Shown: positions 32,438 through 41,963 of the stretch, in pieces
Position numbering within the stretch: position 1 is the first letter of the stretch
How the letters are laid out: every line of letters begins with the position of its first letter
Assembly: GCA_964532225.1 (NCBI GenBank)
Contig: CAZHHM010000005.1
Span: 15,460 to 79,459 of the forward strand
Direction of reading: 5' to 3'
Length of the DNA: 64,000 nucleotides
From: CAZHHM01 sp964532225
GTDB lineage: Bacteria; Margulisbacteria; WOR-1; JAKLHX01
Translations under genes and position numbers: made by a program
Notes under the pieces: model-generated
Seen by the model: only the letters and a program-made list of their open reading frames with translations
Told to the model about the DNA's origin: nothing
Database searches by the model: none

Positions 32438-33146
32438 TTATGACCTCTCCGCTGAATATTTCCTTAATTCTACCATCTGGCATTTCCATCTTCAATGAGC
32501 CGGAAAGCCCTAACCCGACAGCCCGGCCCCTTACCTCGGAACCTTCTTCCTTCACCGTGACATCCCTGTCCCTTAGCGAGGACAGCTCCCATGCTCTTGA
32601 GAGAAGAGAAGCGGAGCCTTCAGGAAGCGTCCCGATCGAGCGGCCCAGATCGTCGAGCACCAGGGCAAGAAAAGAATCCCTGTCGGTCCGTTCTCCGGAC
32701 AGGGCCTCAAGAGAGACGGCTTTCTCCTTTAGACCGTCCGGGATATCGGCTGAAGAACAGTTAAGGTTTACGCCTACCCCGACGACCAGAACATCCTTTT
32801 TCTGTTCTGCCAGGATACCGGCCAGTTTTTTCCGTCCGGCAACGATGTCATTCGGCCATTTTACATTCGCTCTGACACCCGCAGAGATCTCGATCGCGCG
32901 TACTACCGCAAGAGCGGCCGCAGTAGTGACGAGACCGCCCGGAAGACCGGCCCCTTTTTTGTTGAGTATCAACGAGAAAAAAAGATGCTGACCGGGGAAA
33001 GAGGTCCAGGTCCTTCCCATCCTTCCCTTCCCTGCTGTCTGTGTATCCGCAACGATGACAGTCCCGTCCTTGGCATCAGCTCCAAGGGATAGAGCAAGAT
33101 CGTTAGTTGAAGAGACCTCTTCAAACCTTACGATATCAAAGCCCAT
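32427..33146 (-). CDS. birA: Biotin-[acetyl-CoA carboxylase] ligase without DNA-binding domain
   Basis: 239 residues. Biotin-protein ligase core: SSTNDLALSLG, adenylate-binding GKGRMGRTWTSFPGQHLFFS, KWPNDIVAGRKKLAGILAE and VGVGVNLN. The N-terminal winged helix of bifunctional BirA repressors is absent, so it should ligate biotin only. Joined to aroH by an 11-nt overlap. Confidence 0.94.
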   Translation of the reverse strand: MGFDIVRFEEVSSTNDLALSLGADAKDGTVIVADTQTAGKGRMGRTWTSFPGQHLFFSLILNKKGAGLPGGLVTTAAALAVVRAIEISAGVRANVKWPNDIVAGRKKLAGILAEQKKDVLVVGVGVNLNCSSADIPDGLKEKAVSLEALSGERTDRDSFLALVLDDLGRSIGTLPEGSASLLSRAWELSSLRDRDVTVKEEGSEVRGRAVGLGLSGSLKMEMPDGRIKEIFSGEVINGY

Positions 33147-33155
33147 CGCTGACCT

Positions 33156-34619
33156 TTAGAATCTGGTCGTCATCCCCAAGATAAGAAGGTCATCCGTGGT
33201 CTCCGCGGCATTCGGATCGATCTCCAGCCTGTAAGCCGCTGTCGCTGTCGTTGACTGCGCCAGTGACATATCAAGCTGTACCTGCGAAGTAAGTTTTGAG
33301 CCTGCCTCTCCCCGTCCATACCTGTATGAGCTCGAAAGCGCCATATTGTTGATGAGGCTGAACGAGACCTGCTCCGACACCAGCTTTTTCAGCTTGATCT
33401 GTAATGACCGGCTACCGTTTGTCAAAGGCCTGTCGAAAGGATCGAACCCGACCATGGTCCACTGGTCAAGAGGATCGCCTGCCGGGATGTATTCCGAGCC
33501 CGCGACCACGGCCTTAACGTCGAACATAAGCTGCATCCTGACCTTATCCTCGAAAGTGAACCCGGACGAAACGACCATCTTGTGGTAGTCAAGGTTCCTG
33601 AAGGAACCTGCCTTGAGGTCGAGGAAGTATGACAGCACATCGTTGGGCTGTGCCGAGATATTGAGCCCTGATTTAAAATTGGTACGCCTTGTCTGTCCTA
33701 CGAGGACGTTCTCAGTGAAATAATCCCCGCGCAAAGTGACCGTTCCCTTGCCCAGCATCGGAACACTGTCAAATGACCTGGTCAGTGCGGCTCCAGTCTG
33801 TGACACGCCGACAGAACCGGCACTTGCAGCAGAAGTGGCAATGTCATGCGCTCTGAAATAACCGCTGACGGTATTGCCGAAAACGACCGTGGTCGCCTTT
33901 ATGCCGGGATAGGGCCTCATATAAGTCCTGTTCACTTCGGATGGGATCCCAGATAAATGGCGCTGAGGGCCGGGGCCTACCGTGGTCGATACAGTAAGGG
34001 GCAGTGAAGCGTCCGGTCTTATGACAAGCTCTGCGTCGAGCATCTTGAATATATCCTGAGAACCTCCGTACAGACCTCCGTCCATAGTGTCAAAATTCAC
34101 CGAGAGTGATTCAACCCCTTCCATTGACGGGCTGAATGACGCGGTCACTCTGTAATTCATGAAAAGGCCCTGCCTTGAAACCGAAGGCACGGTCTGTCCG
34201 GCGAGCATGTTCCCCGCCATCAACTGCACGCCGAAAGAACCCGAGAACGGATCGTACTGCGCTTTCTTGAGATAAGTCCCGTTCTCGACTTCGTCCTTTA
34301 TCGATTTGATCTCGGTTTTAAGCTCGGCCGCCAGCTTCTCCACCCCGGTAACTCCAAGGTATTCGATAAGCTTTGCCATCAGTCCAGCGGTCTCATACCT
34401 TGTAATATCCTTATTGCCCCTGAAGGTGCCGTCCTGGTAGCCTCCGGTAATGCCCAGGTTGACCAGCTTGTTCACCGCGCCTGCCGCCCAATGCGAGTTC
34501 GGCATATCTTTAAAGACGCCTGTAGATGTCTCTTCTGTTTTCTTGGTCGACTTTGGCTTGGCCAACGCCATCCCGGACATCACGAACACGATCAGCACAA
34601 GAACAGCCAGTCTTTTCAT
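33156..34619 (-). CDS. SLH-domain outer-membrane porin-like protein
   Basis: 487 residues from ATG 34619 (AAGGAG 6 nt upstream; the in-frame ATG at 34634 lies in the Shine-Dalgarno region). Signal peptide MKRLAVLVLIVFVMSGMALA. One SLH domain (VFKDMPNSHWAAGAVNKLVN LGITGGYQDGTFRGNKDITR), a short coiled coil (LAAELKTEIKSIKDEVE), then a long alternating-residue region ending in ILGMTTRF, the terminal Phe typical of beta-barrel outer-membrane proteins. SLH-barrel proteins (OmpM-like) anchor the outer membrane to peptidoglycan-linked polymers. Strong support for a diderm envelope. Confidence 0.87.
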   Translation of the reverse strand: MKRLAVLVLIVFVMSGMALAKPKSTKKTEETSTGVFKDMPNSHWAAGAVNKLVNLGITGGYQDGTFRGNKDITRYETAGLMAKLIEYLGVTGVEKLAAELKTEIKSIKDEVENGTYLKKAQYDPFSGSFGVQLMAGNMLAGQTVPSVSRQGLFMNYRVTASFSPSMEGVESLSVNFDTMDGGLYGGSQDIFKMLDAELVIRPDASLPLTVSTTVGPGPQRHLSGIPSEVNRTYMRPYPGIKATTVVFGNTVSGYFRAHDIATSAASAGSVGVSQTGAALTRSFDSVPMLGKGTVTLRGDYFTENVLVGQTRRTNFKSGLNISAQPNDVLSYFLDLKAGSFRNLDYHKMVVSSGFTFEDKVRMQLMFDVKAVVAGSEYIPAGDPLDQWTMVGFDPFDRPLTNGSRSLQIKLKKLVSEQVSFSLINNMALSSSYRYGRGEAGSKLTSQVQLDMSLAQSTTATAAYRLEIDPNAAETTDDLLILGMTTRF

Positions 34620-34636
34620 CGATATCTCCTTCATGG

Positions 34637-35761
34637 TTATTTAAGCGCCCCGAGAATTTCCTTTGCGATATCGAAAACCGCATGAGGATTATTTGCTTTT
34701 TTCATATTGGCCTTCACGCTCTTATATAGCTTTGTGCCCATGAACTGCTTGATGACGAGAGGCATCTGCCTGTAGTCCTTGTTCACCACGCCCAGACCGT
34801 TCTTCACGACATGGTCCACATTGCCTTCCTCCTGTCCGGGAAGCCAGCTGGTGATCACCATTGGCAGCTCTTTTGCGAGCGCTTCAGCGATAGACCCGGG
34901 ACCAGCCTTTGTTATGACAAGGTCCGAAGCGGTCATGATCTCCGGGACCTCATTGGTGAACCCGTACACCTTTATCGGGAAGGACAGTTTCGGCGACAGG
35001 CGTTCCAGCTTGTTTTGAAGAGATTTATTCCTGCCGGCGATAATGATCATTTGAATATCCGGTCTTGCCCTGTCGAGCTCTTTGACTATGCGCATCATGT
35101 TCCCTCCGCCTTCTCCTCCACCCATGAGAAGAACGGTGAAAAGGTCCTTACGTATGCCCATTTCCTTTCTGATAGCGTCCTTGGTAGCAACAGGCCTTGT
35201 GAATTTCGGGTCTATAGGCAGGCCTATAAGCTTAAGCTGTGAAGGCGAAGCCCCGTATTCTATGCAGGCTTTCTTCGCGTCCTGTGTAGCGACTATGATC
35301 TTTGCCGCATCTTTGCAGACCCAAGAACGGTGAAGGCTGACGGGGTCCGTTATTACGGTCATCAGAGGAACTACCCTTTTTGCTGTTTTCATTGCGGCTA
35401 TTGTGATATGGTTCAGCAAAGGATGGACGGAAACAATGAGGTCGGGTTTGCGCCTTGCTATCAGCGACGCAAGCTCTTTTTCGATGAACGGCCTGGCTAT
35501 CTTTTCCATCTGCTGGACCTTTTTCATGTCATTGAACCAGTAATAGAGCATACCCCACATGGCAGGAGAGTACTTAATTACCGGCGCGTAGAGCTTTGCG
35601 AAAATATTCAGGAATGCGCTGCATTCTGCAAAGACATCTACCATCTCCTGGAGAGGGGCTTCCTTCTTCTTTATCTCGTCGACCGCCTTCATAAGTGAAG
35701 TGGCCGCGCTCCTGTGGCCTCCGCCGGTATCGGAGAACAGATATAATATCTTTTTTTTCAT
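34637..35761 (-). CDS. MurG/MGDG-synthase-like glycosyltransferase
   Basis: 374 residues, GT-B fold family GT28. N-terminal MGDG-synthase motif SDTGGGHRSAATSLMKAVDE, central MGGGEGGGNM, and C-terminal sugar-nucleotide site VYGFTNEVPEIMTASDLVIT KAGPGSIAEAL plus SWLPGQEEGN. Related enzymes glycosylate diacylglycerol. A glycolipid-making role is likely; the sugar is unknown. AAGGAG precedes the ATG. Next to galE, which could supply UDP-galactose. Confidence 0.87.
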   Translation of the reverse strand: MKKKILYLFSDTGGGHRSAATSLMKAVDEIKKKEAPLQEMVDVFAECSAFLNIFAKLYAPVIKYSPAMWGMLYYWFNDMKKVQQMEKIARPFIEKELASLIARRKPDLIVSVHPLLNHITIAAMKTAKRVVPLMTVITDPVSLHRSWVCKDAAKIIVATQDAKKACIEYGASPSQLKLIGLPIDPKFTRPVATKDAIRKEMGIRKDLFTVLLMGGGEGGGNMMRIVKELDRARPDIQMIIIAGRNKSLQNKLERLSPKLSFPIKVYGFTNEVPEIMTASDLVITKAGPGSIAEALAKELPMVITSWLPGQEEGNVDHVVKNGLGVVNKDYRQMPLVIKQFMGTKLYKSVKANMKKANNPHAVFDIAKEILGALK

Positions 35762-35774
35762 TGCCTTTTGCTCC

Positions 35775-36764
35775 TTAGGCCTTTGAATAGCCGTGCGGAT
35801 GTTTCCCCATCCATGCCCAGGTATCGCCGATGATCTTTTCGATACTTGAATGTTTTTGTGTCCAGCCGAGCTCTTTCTTTATCTTCGCCGAGCTGGCAAT
35901 GAGCGACGGAGGGTCGCCCGGTCTCCTGGGCGCATCAACGGCATTGACCTTTTTTCCTGTGACCTTCTGGGCGGCCTCAACGACCTCCCTCACGGTGAAC
36001 CCGTTCTCACTCCCCAGATTGAATATCGAGCTTTTGACGGTTTGTTTAAGGCTCTCGAGCGCGAGCACGTGGGCGGAAGCAAGGTCTTTGACATGGATAT
36101 AATCCCTGACGCAGGTACCGTCCTTCGTGGGATAGTCACTGCCGAATATCTTGACCTGCGCGGTCTTGCCTGTCGCTCTAAGCACAAGCGGGATAAGATG
36201 CGTTTCTACTTCCCTGTCCTCACCGAGATCGTTATCAAGGTCAGCTCCCGCGGCATTAAAATACCGAAGGCTGACATGCTTTATGCCGTAAGCGATGTCG
36301 TACCATTTCATGTACTGCTCAACGATCAGCTTTGATTCACCGTAAGGGTTGGTGGGCTTTGTCGCCGCCGCCTCAGTAACAGGAACAGCGGACGGCTCAC
36401 CGTACACCGCGGCGGAGGATGAAAATATGAACCTTTTCACTCCTGAAGCCGCCATTGCGTCAAGAAGATTGAAAGAAGCATAGATATTGTTCTCAAAATA
36501 TTTCGAAGGGTCCTCCATGGACTCAGGCACTATCGTGAACGCCGCAAAATGCAGGACCGCATCAAAGCCCTTACCGGCCAAGGCTTTTTTTATCTCGTCC
36601 TTTTTCCTGAGATCGCCGATGATCAGCTCAACTCCCGGAGGAAGGGTCTCTTTGTGCCCGCATGAAAGATTATCAAAGACCGCTACTTCATGGCCGTTTT
36701 TAAGGAGCTCCCGGACCGTGGCGCCGCCGATAAAACCGGCTCCGCCGGTAACCAGCGTTCTCAA
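35775..36764 (-). CDS. galE: UDP-glucose 4-epimerase
   Basis: 329 residues, short-chain dehydrogenase fold. GGAGFIGGATVRELL for NAD, FSSSAAVYGEP, YxxxK in NPYGESKLIVE, and RDYIHVKDLASAHVLALE. Interconverts UDP-glucose and UDP-galactose. Overlaps the upstream glycosyltransferase by 4 nt and lies 13 nt before the GT28 enzyme; the three form a glycoconjugate operon. Confidence 0.93.
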   Translation of the reverse strand: MRTLVTGGAGFIGGATVRELLKNGHEVAVFDNLSCGHKETLPPGVELIIGDLRKKDEIKKALAGKGFDAVLHFAAFTIVPESMEDPSKYFENNIYASFNLLDAMAASGVKRFIFSSSAAVYGEPSAVPVTEAAATKPTNPYGESKLIVEQYMKWYDIAYGIKHVSLRYFNAAGADLDNDLGEDREVETHLIPLVLRATGKTAQVKIFGSDYPTKDGTCVRDYIHVKDLASAHVLALESLKQTVKSSIFNLGSENGFTVREVVEAAQKVTGKKVNAVDAPRRPGDPPSLIASSAKIKKELGWTQKHSSIEKIIGDTWAWMGKHPHGYSKA

Positions 36765-37918
36765 AGTTTTTTCCTTTCAAGGACCAGTTTATAGACGTTC
36801 TCGATCTGCTCCCCTATCGTCTTCCAGTTGTATTTCGTTTCGACCAGCTCTCTTCCTCTCTGCCCCATTCTTTCCGCGAGGTTAGGGTCCTTGAGCACCT
36901 TTATGATGGCGTCCGCAAGGGCTTCCGAGTTCCTTGGCTCGACTAGAAGGCCGCTCTTCCCTTCATCCATGACGTTGTTCACTCCGGGGATATTTGAAGC
37001 AATGACAGGGGTCCGGCAGGCCATGGATTCAAGCTGTACAATGCCGAAAGCCTCGAGCCTGTTGATCGACGGGAATACGAACATGGCGGATGTGGAATAC
37101 AGCTCGACCATCTGGTCAAGGTTGACCTTTCCTTTGAACTCGATATGGTCCCTTACACCGATCTTGTCGATAAAAGCCTCTACATGAGGTTTTTCCTCTC
37201 CCTCGCCGCAGATCACGAACTTCGCGTCGGGGACGGCCTTAAGTACCATCGGAATGGCCTTCACAAGATAATCGATACCTTTATTGGCGGCAAGCCTTCC
37301 GAGAAAGAGCACTTTTTTCCTGTCCCTCTTAGCCTCGGTTATCCCCTGTTTCTTTGCTGACGAATCAAAAAGCTCGTAATGTATGCCGATCGGTATGGCA
37401 TAGTGCGGGAACTTGCTTACTACCGGAGAGGTCGATGCATAGCTTTCGGTCGTAGTTATTATTGCGTCCACTTTCGGAAGGACCCAGCGGGCATAGGCGT
37501 TAGTGGCCGATTCGACCGCTTTGATGACCCATTTAGGCATCTTCAGTCCGAGGAACTTCTCTGACATGGTCGTATCGCAGTGATAAGTGACCACATGAGG
37601 GACCTTGAGCCTGTTGCGCACCGCCCTGGCGAACCCGAACGGAGGACAGTGTGAATGTACGACATCGAACCCGTCCAGCATCTTCAGGCTGAACTTGTTG
37701 GATATCGGAAGATAGATCAGGTTCATAGCATCAAGCCTTTTAACCTTTATCCCGTCCATGATCTCCTCGGAAGGTGCCCCGGCCTCTTTAGGGATGTTAT
37801 TCGTGATGATCGTCACATCGTGGCCCCTTGACACGAGCTCGAGGGACACATCTTTCACATATTTCTCAGTGCCTCCGAAATGAGGGAAAAAATACGGGAC
37901 AAGCATGGCGATCTTCAT
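36761..37918 (-). CDS. Glycosyltransferase family 4 protein
   Basis: 385 residues, GT-B. MKIAMLVPYFFPHFGGTEKY VKDVSLELVSRGHDV N-terminus; donor site VLFLGRLAANKGIDYLVKA, STSAMFVFPSINRLEAFGIV QLESMACRTPVIAS. Substrate not predictable. AAAGGAGA before the ATG. First gene of GT4-galE-GT28. Confidence 0.9.
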   Translation of the reverse strand: MKIAMLVPYFFPHFGGTEKYVKDVSLELVSRGHDVTIITNNIPKEAGAPSEEIMDGIKVKRLDAMNLIYLPISNKFSLKMLDGFDVVHSHCPPFGFARAVRNRLKVPHVVTYHCDTTMSEKFLGLKMPKWVIKAVESATNAYARWVLPKVDAIITTTESYASTSPVVSKFPHYAIPIGIHYELFDSSAKKQGITEAKRDRKKVLFLGRLAANKGIDYLVKAIPMVLKAVPDAKFVICGEGEEKPHVEAFIDKIGVRDHIEFKGKVNLDQMVELYSTSAMFVFPSINRLEAFGIVQLESMACRTPVIASNIPGVNNVMDEGKSGLLVEPRNSEALADAIIKVLKDPNLAERMGQRGRELVETKYNWKTIGEQIENVYKLVLERKKL

Positions 37919-37936
37919 CGTGGTCTCCTTTCTTAG

Positions 37937-40312
37937 TTAGATCCAGAACAGCAGACGCCGTCTCGATTGCTCCGCCATCGGGTCAAGCGGCCCTATTTTC
38001 CGGTACAGGGACAGCGCTTCCTTCACTCTGCCTCTTTCCATCTCAACATCACCGAGGTTGAGCAATGCCGGCGAAAAGTCCTTGTCGGTCTTGAGAGCTG
38101 ACCGGAACTCGGACTCCGCCCTGTCGGCTTCCCCCGCCATCTTGAGCATTACACCGTAATTATTATGATAGATACTGTTCCCCTTGTCACCCGAGACACA
38201 TGACATGAAGAGGGTCCTTGCTTTTTCCGTCTCGCCGTTGTGCAGAAGCACGCATGCCAGATTGTTAACGGACGGCAGAAGCATTGAGTCCAGCTGAGAG
38301 GACAATGTAAAATCGTCCTCGGCTGCTTTGATCCTTGACTTCATGAACTGGTCGAAACCGCTGTTGTTCTGCCCCTGCCCGAAGGACATGAGCGTCAGGT
38401 CCTCATCTTCATTGGCCCTGGTCCTGCGGAAATCCCCTCCCCAGACGGCTCTAAGGGACCTTGTCGCCGAGTCGAAGGCAAGCGCTATCTTTTTGTTCCT
38501 TATGGAGTAGCTGCTCACCTTGGTAAGTCTGTCGACGCGTGAAGAGACCCCGCTGTGTCCGATATCCTCCTGGGACACCTTTTCATATTCCGAGAGCGCC
38601 TGCTCGATCATACCCTGAGCTTCCAGGCAGCTCGCATGTTCGGCCCTTGCGGTGCGCTCCCAGTCGTTCCCCTCTGTGGTCTTGAACTCGAGCACTTTTT
38701 CGAATTGCGCCTGTGCGAGGTCATACCGGCCCTGTTCTTTGAATATCTGTCCCAGAAGGATATGTGACTGCGGCGCTCTTGAAGCGTCCCTGATGGCCTT
38801 TTGCAGTGACCTTATAGCGGCATCGAGCTGGCCTCTTTTATGCTGGAGCCTTGCAAGATCAAGGTTCAGCCCCGCCCTCCACGGGTCCTGCTCGATCTTG
38901 GACTTGAGCGTCTCCATCTCTTTGTCCAGCTCCTTCTCGGAGACTGCCTGGAAACGTTTTTGGATAGCTGTATCGTACGGCTGGGTCGCAAGCGCGCTGC
39001 GGTATGAATCCTTTGCCCTGTCTGTAAGGTCTATCTTGGCGAATGCCTGTCCCAGGATCTCGAAAGCAGGAGTGCAGTTCTTCTCTTTCGCAACAAGCTC
39101 TTCGGCAACCGATATCGCCTTCCTCGCCTCTCCGCTCGAAATATATCCCTGTGCAAGGACCAGAAGGGCATCCGTCATCGAAGGGTCCGCCTTGAGTATC
39201 TCCCTGCATTTTCGCTCGATATGATCAAGCTGCGAAGGGTCCAGCTTGACGATGTGCCGGAACCCCGCAAGGGCTTCTTTGATGTTCCCGTCGCCCATAT
39301 AGCAATCCGCTAGGCTCTGATGCGCGGCAAGCTGGTCAGGGAACGCGGAAATGATCTTGAGATATCCTTCCATGCTCTTCTTCCTGAGATCCGGAGCCTG
39401 CCGCATCAGATTGTCATACATCTCAACGGCCTCAGAGTACTGCCCTTTGGCGGTAAGGCACTGCGCCAGGAGCTCGGTGGCGTCGATATTGTCAGGATAG
39501 GTCAGCAGAAGTTCTTTAAGAAAAGGCACAAGATACCCTTCCCTGTCGGAAGACAGTTCAGAGAGCTTCTTCGCGCATTGTACTGCTTTGTCCGGTTTCA
39601 GGCATTTGGCGTATGTCTCGGCAAGCTTTTCAAGGACCGTTGGGCTGTTCGGGGACAGTCTCAGCAGTTCTTCAAGCCTGTCAAGGGTCTCGCTGAGCAC
39701 CTCAGGGTCATCCGAAAGCATCTGGCCGAGCTTTTCTGCAGCACTGTCAAAATTGTTCAGCCGCTTATACAGCTCCTGTAGAGTGCGGAGCACCCTCTTG
39801 CTCGAAGGGTCTATCTTCAAAAGGTCCTCATAGAGCATTATCGCGTCTGCATGCCTGCCTTTTTCGATATAGGCACCTGCCAATGCTTCAAGAAGCGTCG
39901 GATCTCCTTTGCCCGACTCCATTGCCTTTTCCAAAAGTGAGATAGCGCCGTCAAGCCTTCCGAGCTTAAGATAGATGCGGCCAAGCATATTGTAGATCTC
40001 GGCCGTTTCAGGAGATATCTCTACCAGCTCTTCAAGATCGATTATCGCCGCGTCAACATTCCCCTGGGACAGATGGTACTCCACAAGGGCAAGTCTGGAC
40101 TGTACGTCCGAGAGGTTCGAGATGATGTATTCCTCAAAATCGATGATGACCTTCGGGTATATCGAAGGCCTGAACATCGACGCTATCTTGTAATAGCGGA
40201 GAGCTTCTTTGGGGTTCCCCTGATAAAGATAAGCAGCGCCCATCAACCTGTTGGTCTCAGGGTCCTTGGGGTCCTTTCTGATCCTCTTTTTTATATCCTC
40301 TAAGTTTGTCAA
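37937..40312 (-). CDS. Large TPR-repeat protein
   Basis: About 791 residues of TPR repeats from end to end (ETNRLMGAAYLYQGNPKEAL, AEIYNMLGRIYLKLGRLDGA, NSIYHNNYGVMLKMAGEADR, SPALLNLGDVEMERGRVKEA). No signal peptide. The start is uncertain: TTG 40312 gives a natural beginning (TNLEDIKKRIRKDPKD); an ATG at 40384 would add 24 residues translated across the end of the lptF-like gene and has no Shine-Dalgarno. Sits between the permease and the glycosyltransferases; a scaffold for envelope polysaccharide or LPS work is a guess from position. Confidence 0.8.
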   Translation of the reverse strand: MTNLEDIKKRIRKDPKDPETNRLMGAAYLYQGNPKEALRYYKIASMFRPSIYPKVIIDFEEYIISNLSDVQSRLALVEYHLSQGNVDAAIIDLEELVEISPETAEIYNMLGRIYLKLGRLDGAISLLEKAMESGKGDPTLLEALAGAYIEKGRHADAIMLYEDLLKIDPSSKRVLRTLQELYKRLNNFDSAAEKLGQMLSDDPEVLSETLDRLEELLRLSPNSPTVLEKLAETYAKCLKPDKAVQCAKKLSELSSDREGYLVPFLKELLLTYPDNIDATELLAQCLTAKGQYSEAVEMYDNLMRQAPDLRKKSMEGYLKIISAFPDQLAAHQSLADCYMGDGNIKEALAGFRHIVKLDPSQLDHIERKCREILKADPSMTDALLVLAQGYISSGEARKAISVAEELVAKEKNCTPAFEILGQAFAKIDLTDRAKDSYRSALATQPYDTAIQKRFQAVSEKELDKEMETLKSKIEQDPWRAGLNLDLARLQHKRGQLDAAIRSLQKAIRDASRAPQSHILLGQIFKEQGRYDLAQAQFEKVLEFKTTEGNDWERTARAEHASCLEAQGMIEQALSEYEKVSQEDIGHSGVSSRVDRLTKVSSYSIRNKKIALAFDSATRSLRAVWGGDFRRTRANEDEDLTLMSFGQGQNNSGFDQFMKSRIKAAEDDFTLSSQLDSMLLPSVNNLACVLLHNGETEKARTLFMSCVSGDKGNSIYHNNYGVMLKMAGEADRAESEFRSALKTDKDFSPALLNLGDVEMERGRVKEALSLYRKIGPLDPMAEQSRRRLLFWI

Positions 40313-40317
40313 TGCTG

Positions 40318-41391
40318 TCAGCGGGAGCCTTCCCTCATTATTAATAATATACCTAAACTTGATACTATCATAGGCGGGAACCATGCCGCTACGACCGGAT
40401 CAACGATCCCCCCTCTTCCGAGGGACCTGAAGACCGAGGCAAGCACGTAATAAGTGAAGATCACGATAACGCTCAGCAGGAACCCCCAGGATTTCCCCGC
40501 TTTTAACGACGGGATGCTCAGAGGTATGGCAAGAAAAGCAAAAACGAATGTGGTCAGAGGCACTGAGAACTTCATATGAAAATCCGTGGCAAGGGATACT
40601 GTGTTCACCCCGGCTTTCTTAAGCTGTATTATGGTCTCGTCAAGCTCTCTGCTGGTCATATGTTCGGATGTCTTCTGCTGGGACAGGGTCATGACATCCT
40701 CGTTGAGGACAATATCCATGGCTGCAAAATCAGCGATATACCCGAGTTTTCCGTCGTCATTGAAAGAATGCACTGCGCCTTTTGAGAGGACCCATTTATC
40801 CGGAAGTGCGTTCGCCGTTCTTGCCGTTATCACTCTCGGCACCCTGCCTGAATTGATATCGTAGATCATGATATCGTCAAGCCGCTTGGTAGCGTAGTCG
40901 ATCCTTCTGACGTAGAAGAAACGGCCTGCGCTGTCACGGAAGAAGACGTTCTCCTTCATTTCATCGACCGGCTGTTTGAACATGATGTGCCTGATTATCC
41001 CGTCCGACACCCGGTTGGCATGCGGAACGACCCTTTCGTTTATAAAAAATGCCGCTCCGCTTACAAAAAGCGAAAGGACCAGGACCGGCATGGCGATCCT
41101 GAAAAAGCTTACACCTGAGGTCCTGATGGCGGTCATCTCACTTTCCCTTGCCATTCTTCCGAGGACTATGGCAGTAGCGAACAGGAAAGAGACAGGGAAT
41201 GTAAGTACCATAATGGCAGGAAGCTTGTAAAGGATCAGCCGGATAATAAGAAGGGGCGCGATGCCCCTATTTATTATGAGATCTATGAACGTGAAGAGAA
41301 GGTCGGTCGTCATTATCAGCACGAAACCGATGATACCCAGAAGGAACGGAGAAAAGAGCTCGCTGATCACATAGCGGTCTATGATCTTCAT
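40318..41391 (-). CDS. LptF/LptG-family permease
   Basis: 357 residues, YjgP/YjgQ family. N-terminal membrane helices (ELFSPFLLGIIGFVLIMTTD, PLLIIRLILYKLPAIMVLTF), the conserved RMARESEMTAIRTSGVSFFRI, a periplasmic jellyroll and three C-terminal helices (FAFLAIPLSIP, LLSVIVIFTYYVL). Half of the LptB2FG exporter moving lipopolysaccharide to the outer membrane; one family member only is seen here. Overlaps rpsU by one base. Confidence 0.92.
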   Translation of the reverse strand: MKIIDRYVISELFSPFLLGIIGFVLIMTTDLLFTFIDLIINRGIAPLLIIRLILYKLPAIMVLTFPVSFLFATAIVLGRMARESEMTAIRTSGVSFFRIAMPVLVLSLFVSGAAFFINERVVPHANRVSDGIIRHIMFKQPVDEMKENVFFRDSAGRFFYVRRIDYATKRLDDIMIYDINSGRVPRVITARTANALPDKWVLSKGAVHSFNDDGKLGYIADFAAMDIVLNEDVMTLSQQKTSEHMTSRELDETIIQLKKAGVNTVSLATDFHMKFSVPLTTFVFAFLAIPLSIPSLKAGKSWGFLLSVIVIFTYYVLASVFRSLGRGGIVDPVVAAWFPPMIVSSLGILLIMREGSR

Positions 41392-41591
41392 TATTGCATC
41401 TCTGCTTCTCTTTGTCTGCGCCTTTCCCTTTTAATGGCCTGGGCCAGCTCCCTCCTTTTTTTCTGAGAAGGTTTTTCGTAGAATTCCCTACGCTTCATCT
41501 CCTCGAGGATGCCTTCTTTCCTGATCTTGCTCTTGAATTTTTTAAGAGCCTTGTCAATGGATTCATCCTTCCTGATTTCGACCTTTGCCAA
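41391..41591 (-). CDS. rpsU: 30S ribosomal protein S21
   Basis: 66 residues. AKVEIRKDESIDKALKKFKS KIRKEGI and the basic tail KKRRELAQAIKRERRRQRE identify bS21. TTG start at 41591 with AAGGAGGG 5-6 nt upstream. A TAAAAT about 20 nt further upstream may be its -10. Confidence 0.95.
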   Translation of the reverse strand: MAKVEIRKDESIDKALKKFKSKIRKEGILEEMKRREFYEKPSQKKRRELAQAIKRERRRQREAEMQ

Positions 41592-41624
41592 GAAAATCCC
41601 TCCTTCTTCAGAATATTTTATTTC

Positions 41625-41963
41625 TCAACCCGGAGGCCACTTCATCTGTCTTCCGCCAAGGACATGAAAATGTATATGATCTACTGTCTGTCCTCCGTCC
41701 CTGCCGGAATTGGCGACCACTCTGTAGCCGCCCTTATCAAGACCTGTCTTAGTAATAATAGCATTTATTGCGCCAAAAATCCCGGAAAAGATATCCCCCG
41801 ACATGACATCCTCAAGACGGGCATAGTGCTCCCTAGGGATCACCACGAAATGATGCGGTGCCTGAGGGGAAATATCCTTAAAAGCGATCACTTTATCGTC
41901 AGAATAGACCGTATCTGACTTGATCCTGCCCGAGGCTATGGAACAAAAAATGCAGTCATCCAT
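41625..41963 (-). CDS. HIT-family nucleotide hydrolase (HinT-like)
   Basis: 112 residues. CIFCSIASGRI N-terminus with zinc-type cysteines and the histidine triad HIHFHVLGGRQM. HinT enzymes hydrolyse purine phosphoramidates. Overlaps ricT by 8 nt; next to rpsU as in many genomes. Confidence 0.94.
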   Translation of the reverse strand: MDDCIFCSIASGRIKSDTVYSDDKVIAFKDISPQAPHHFVVIPREHYARLEDVMSGDIFSGIFGAINAIITKTGLDKGGYRVVANSGRDGGQTVDHIHFHVLGGRQMKWPPG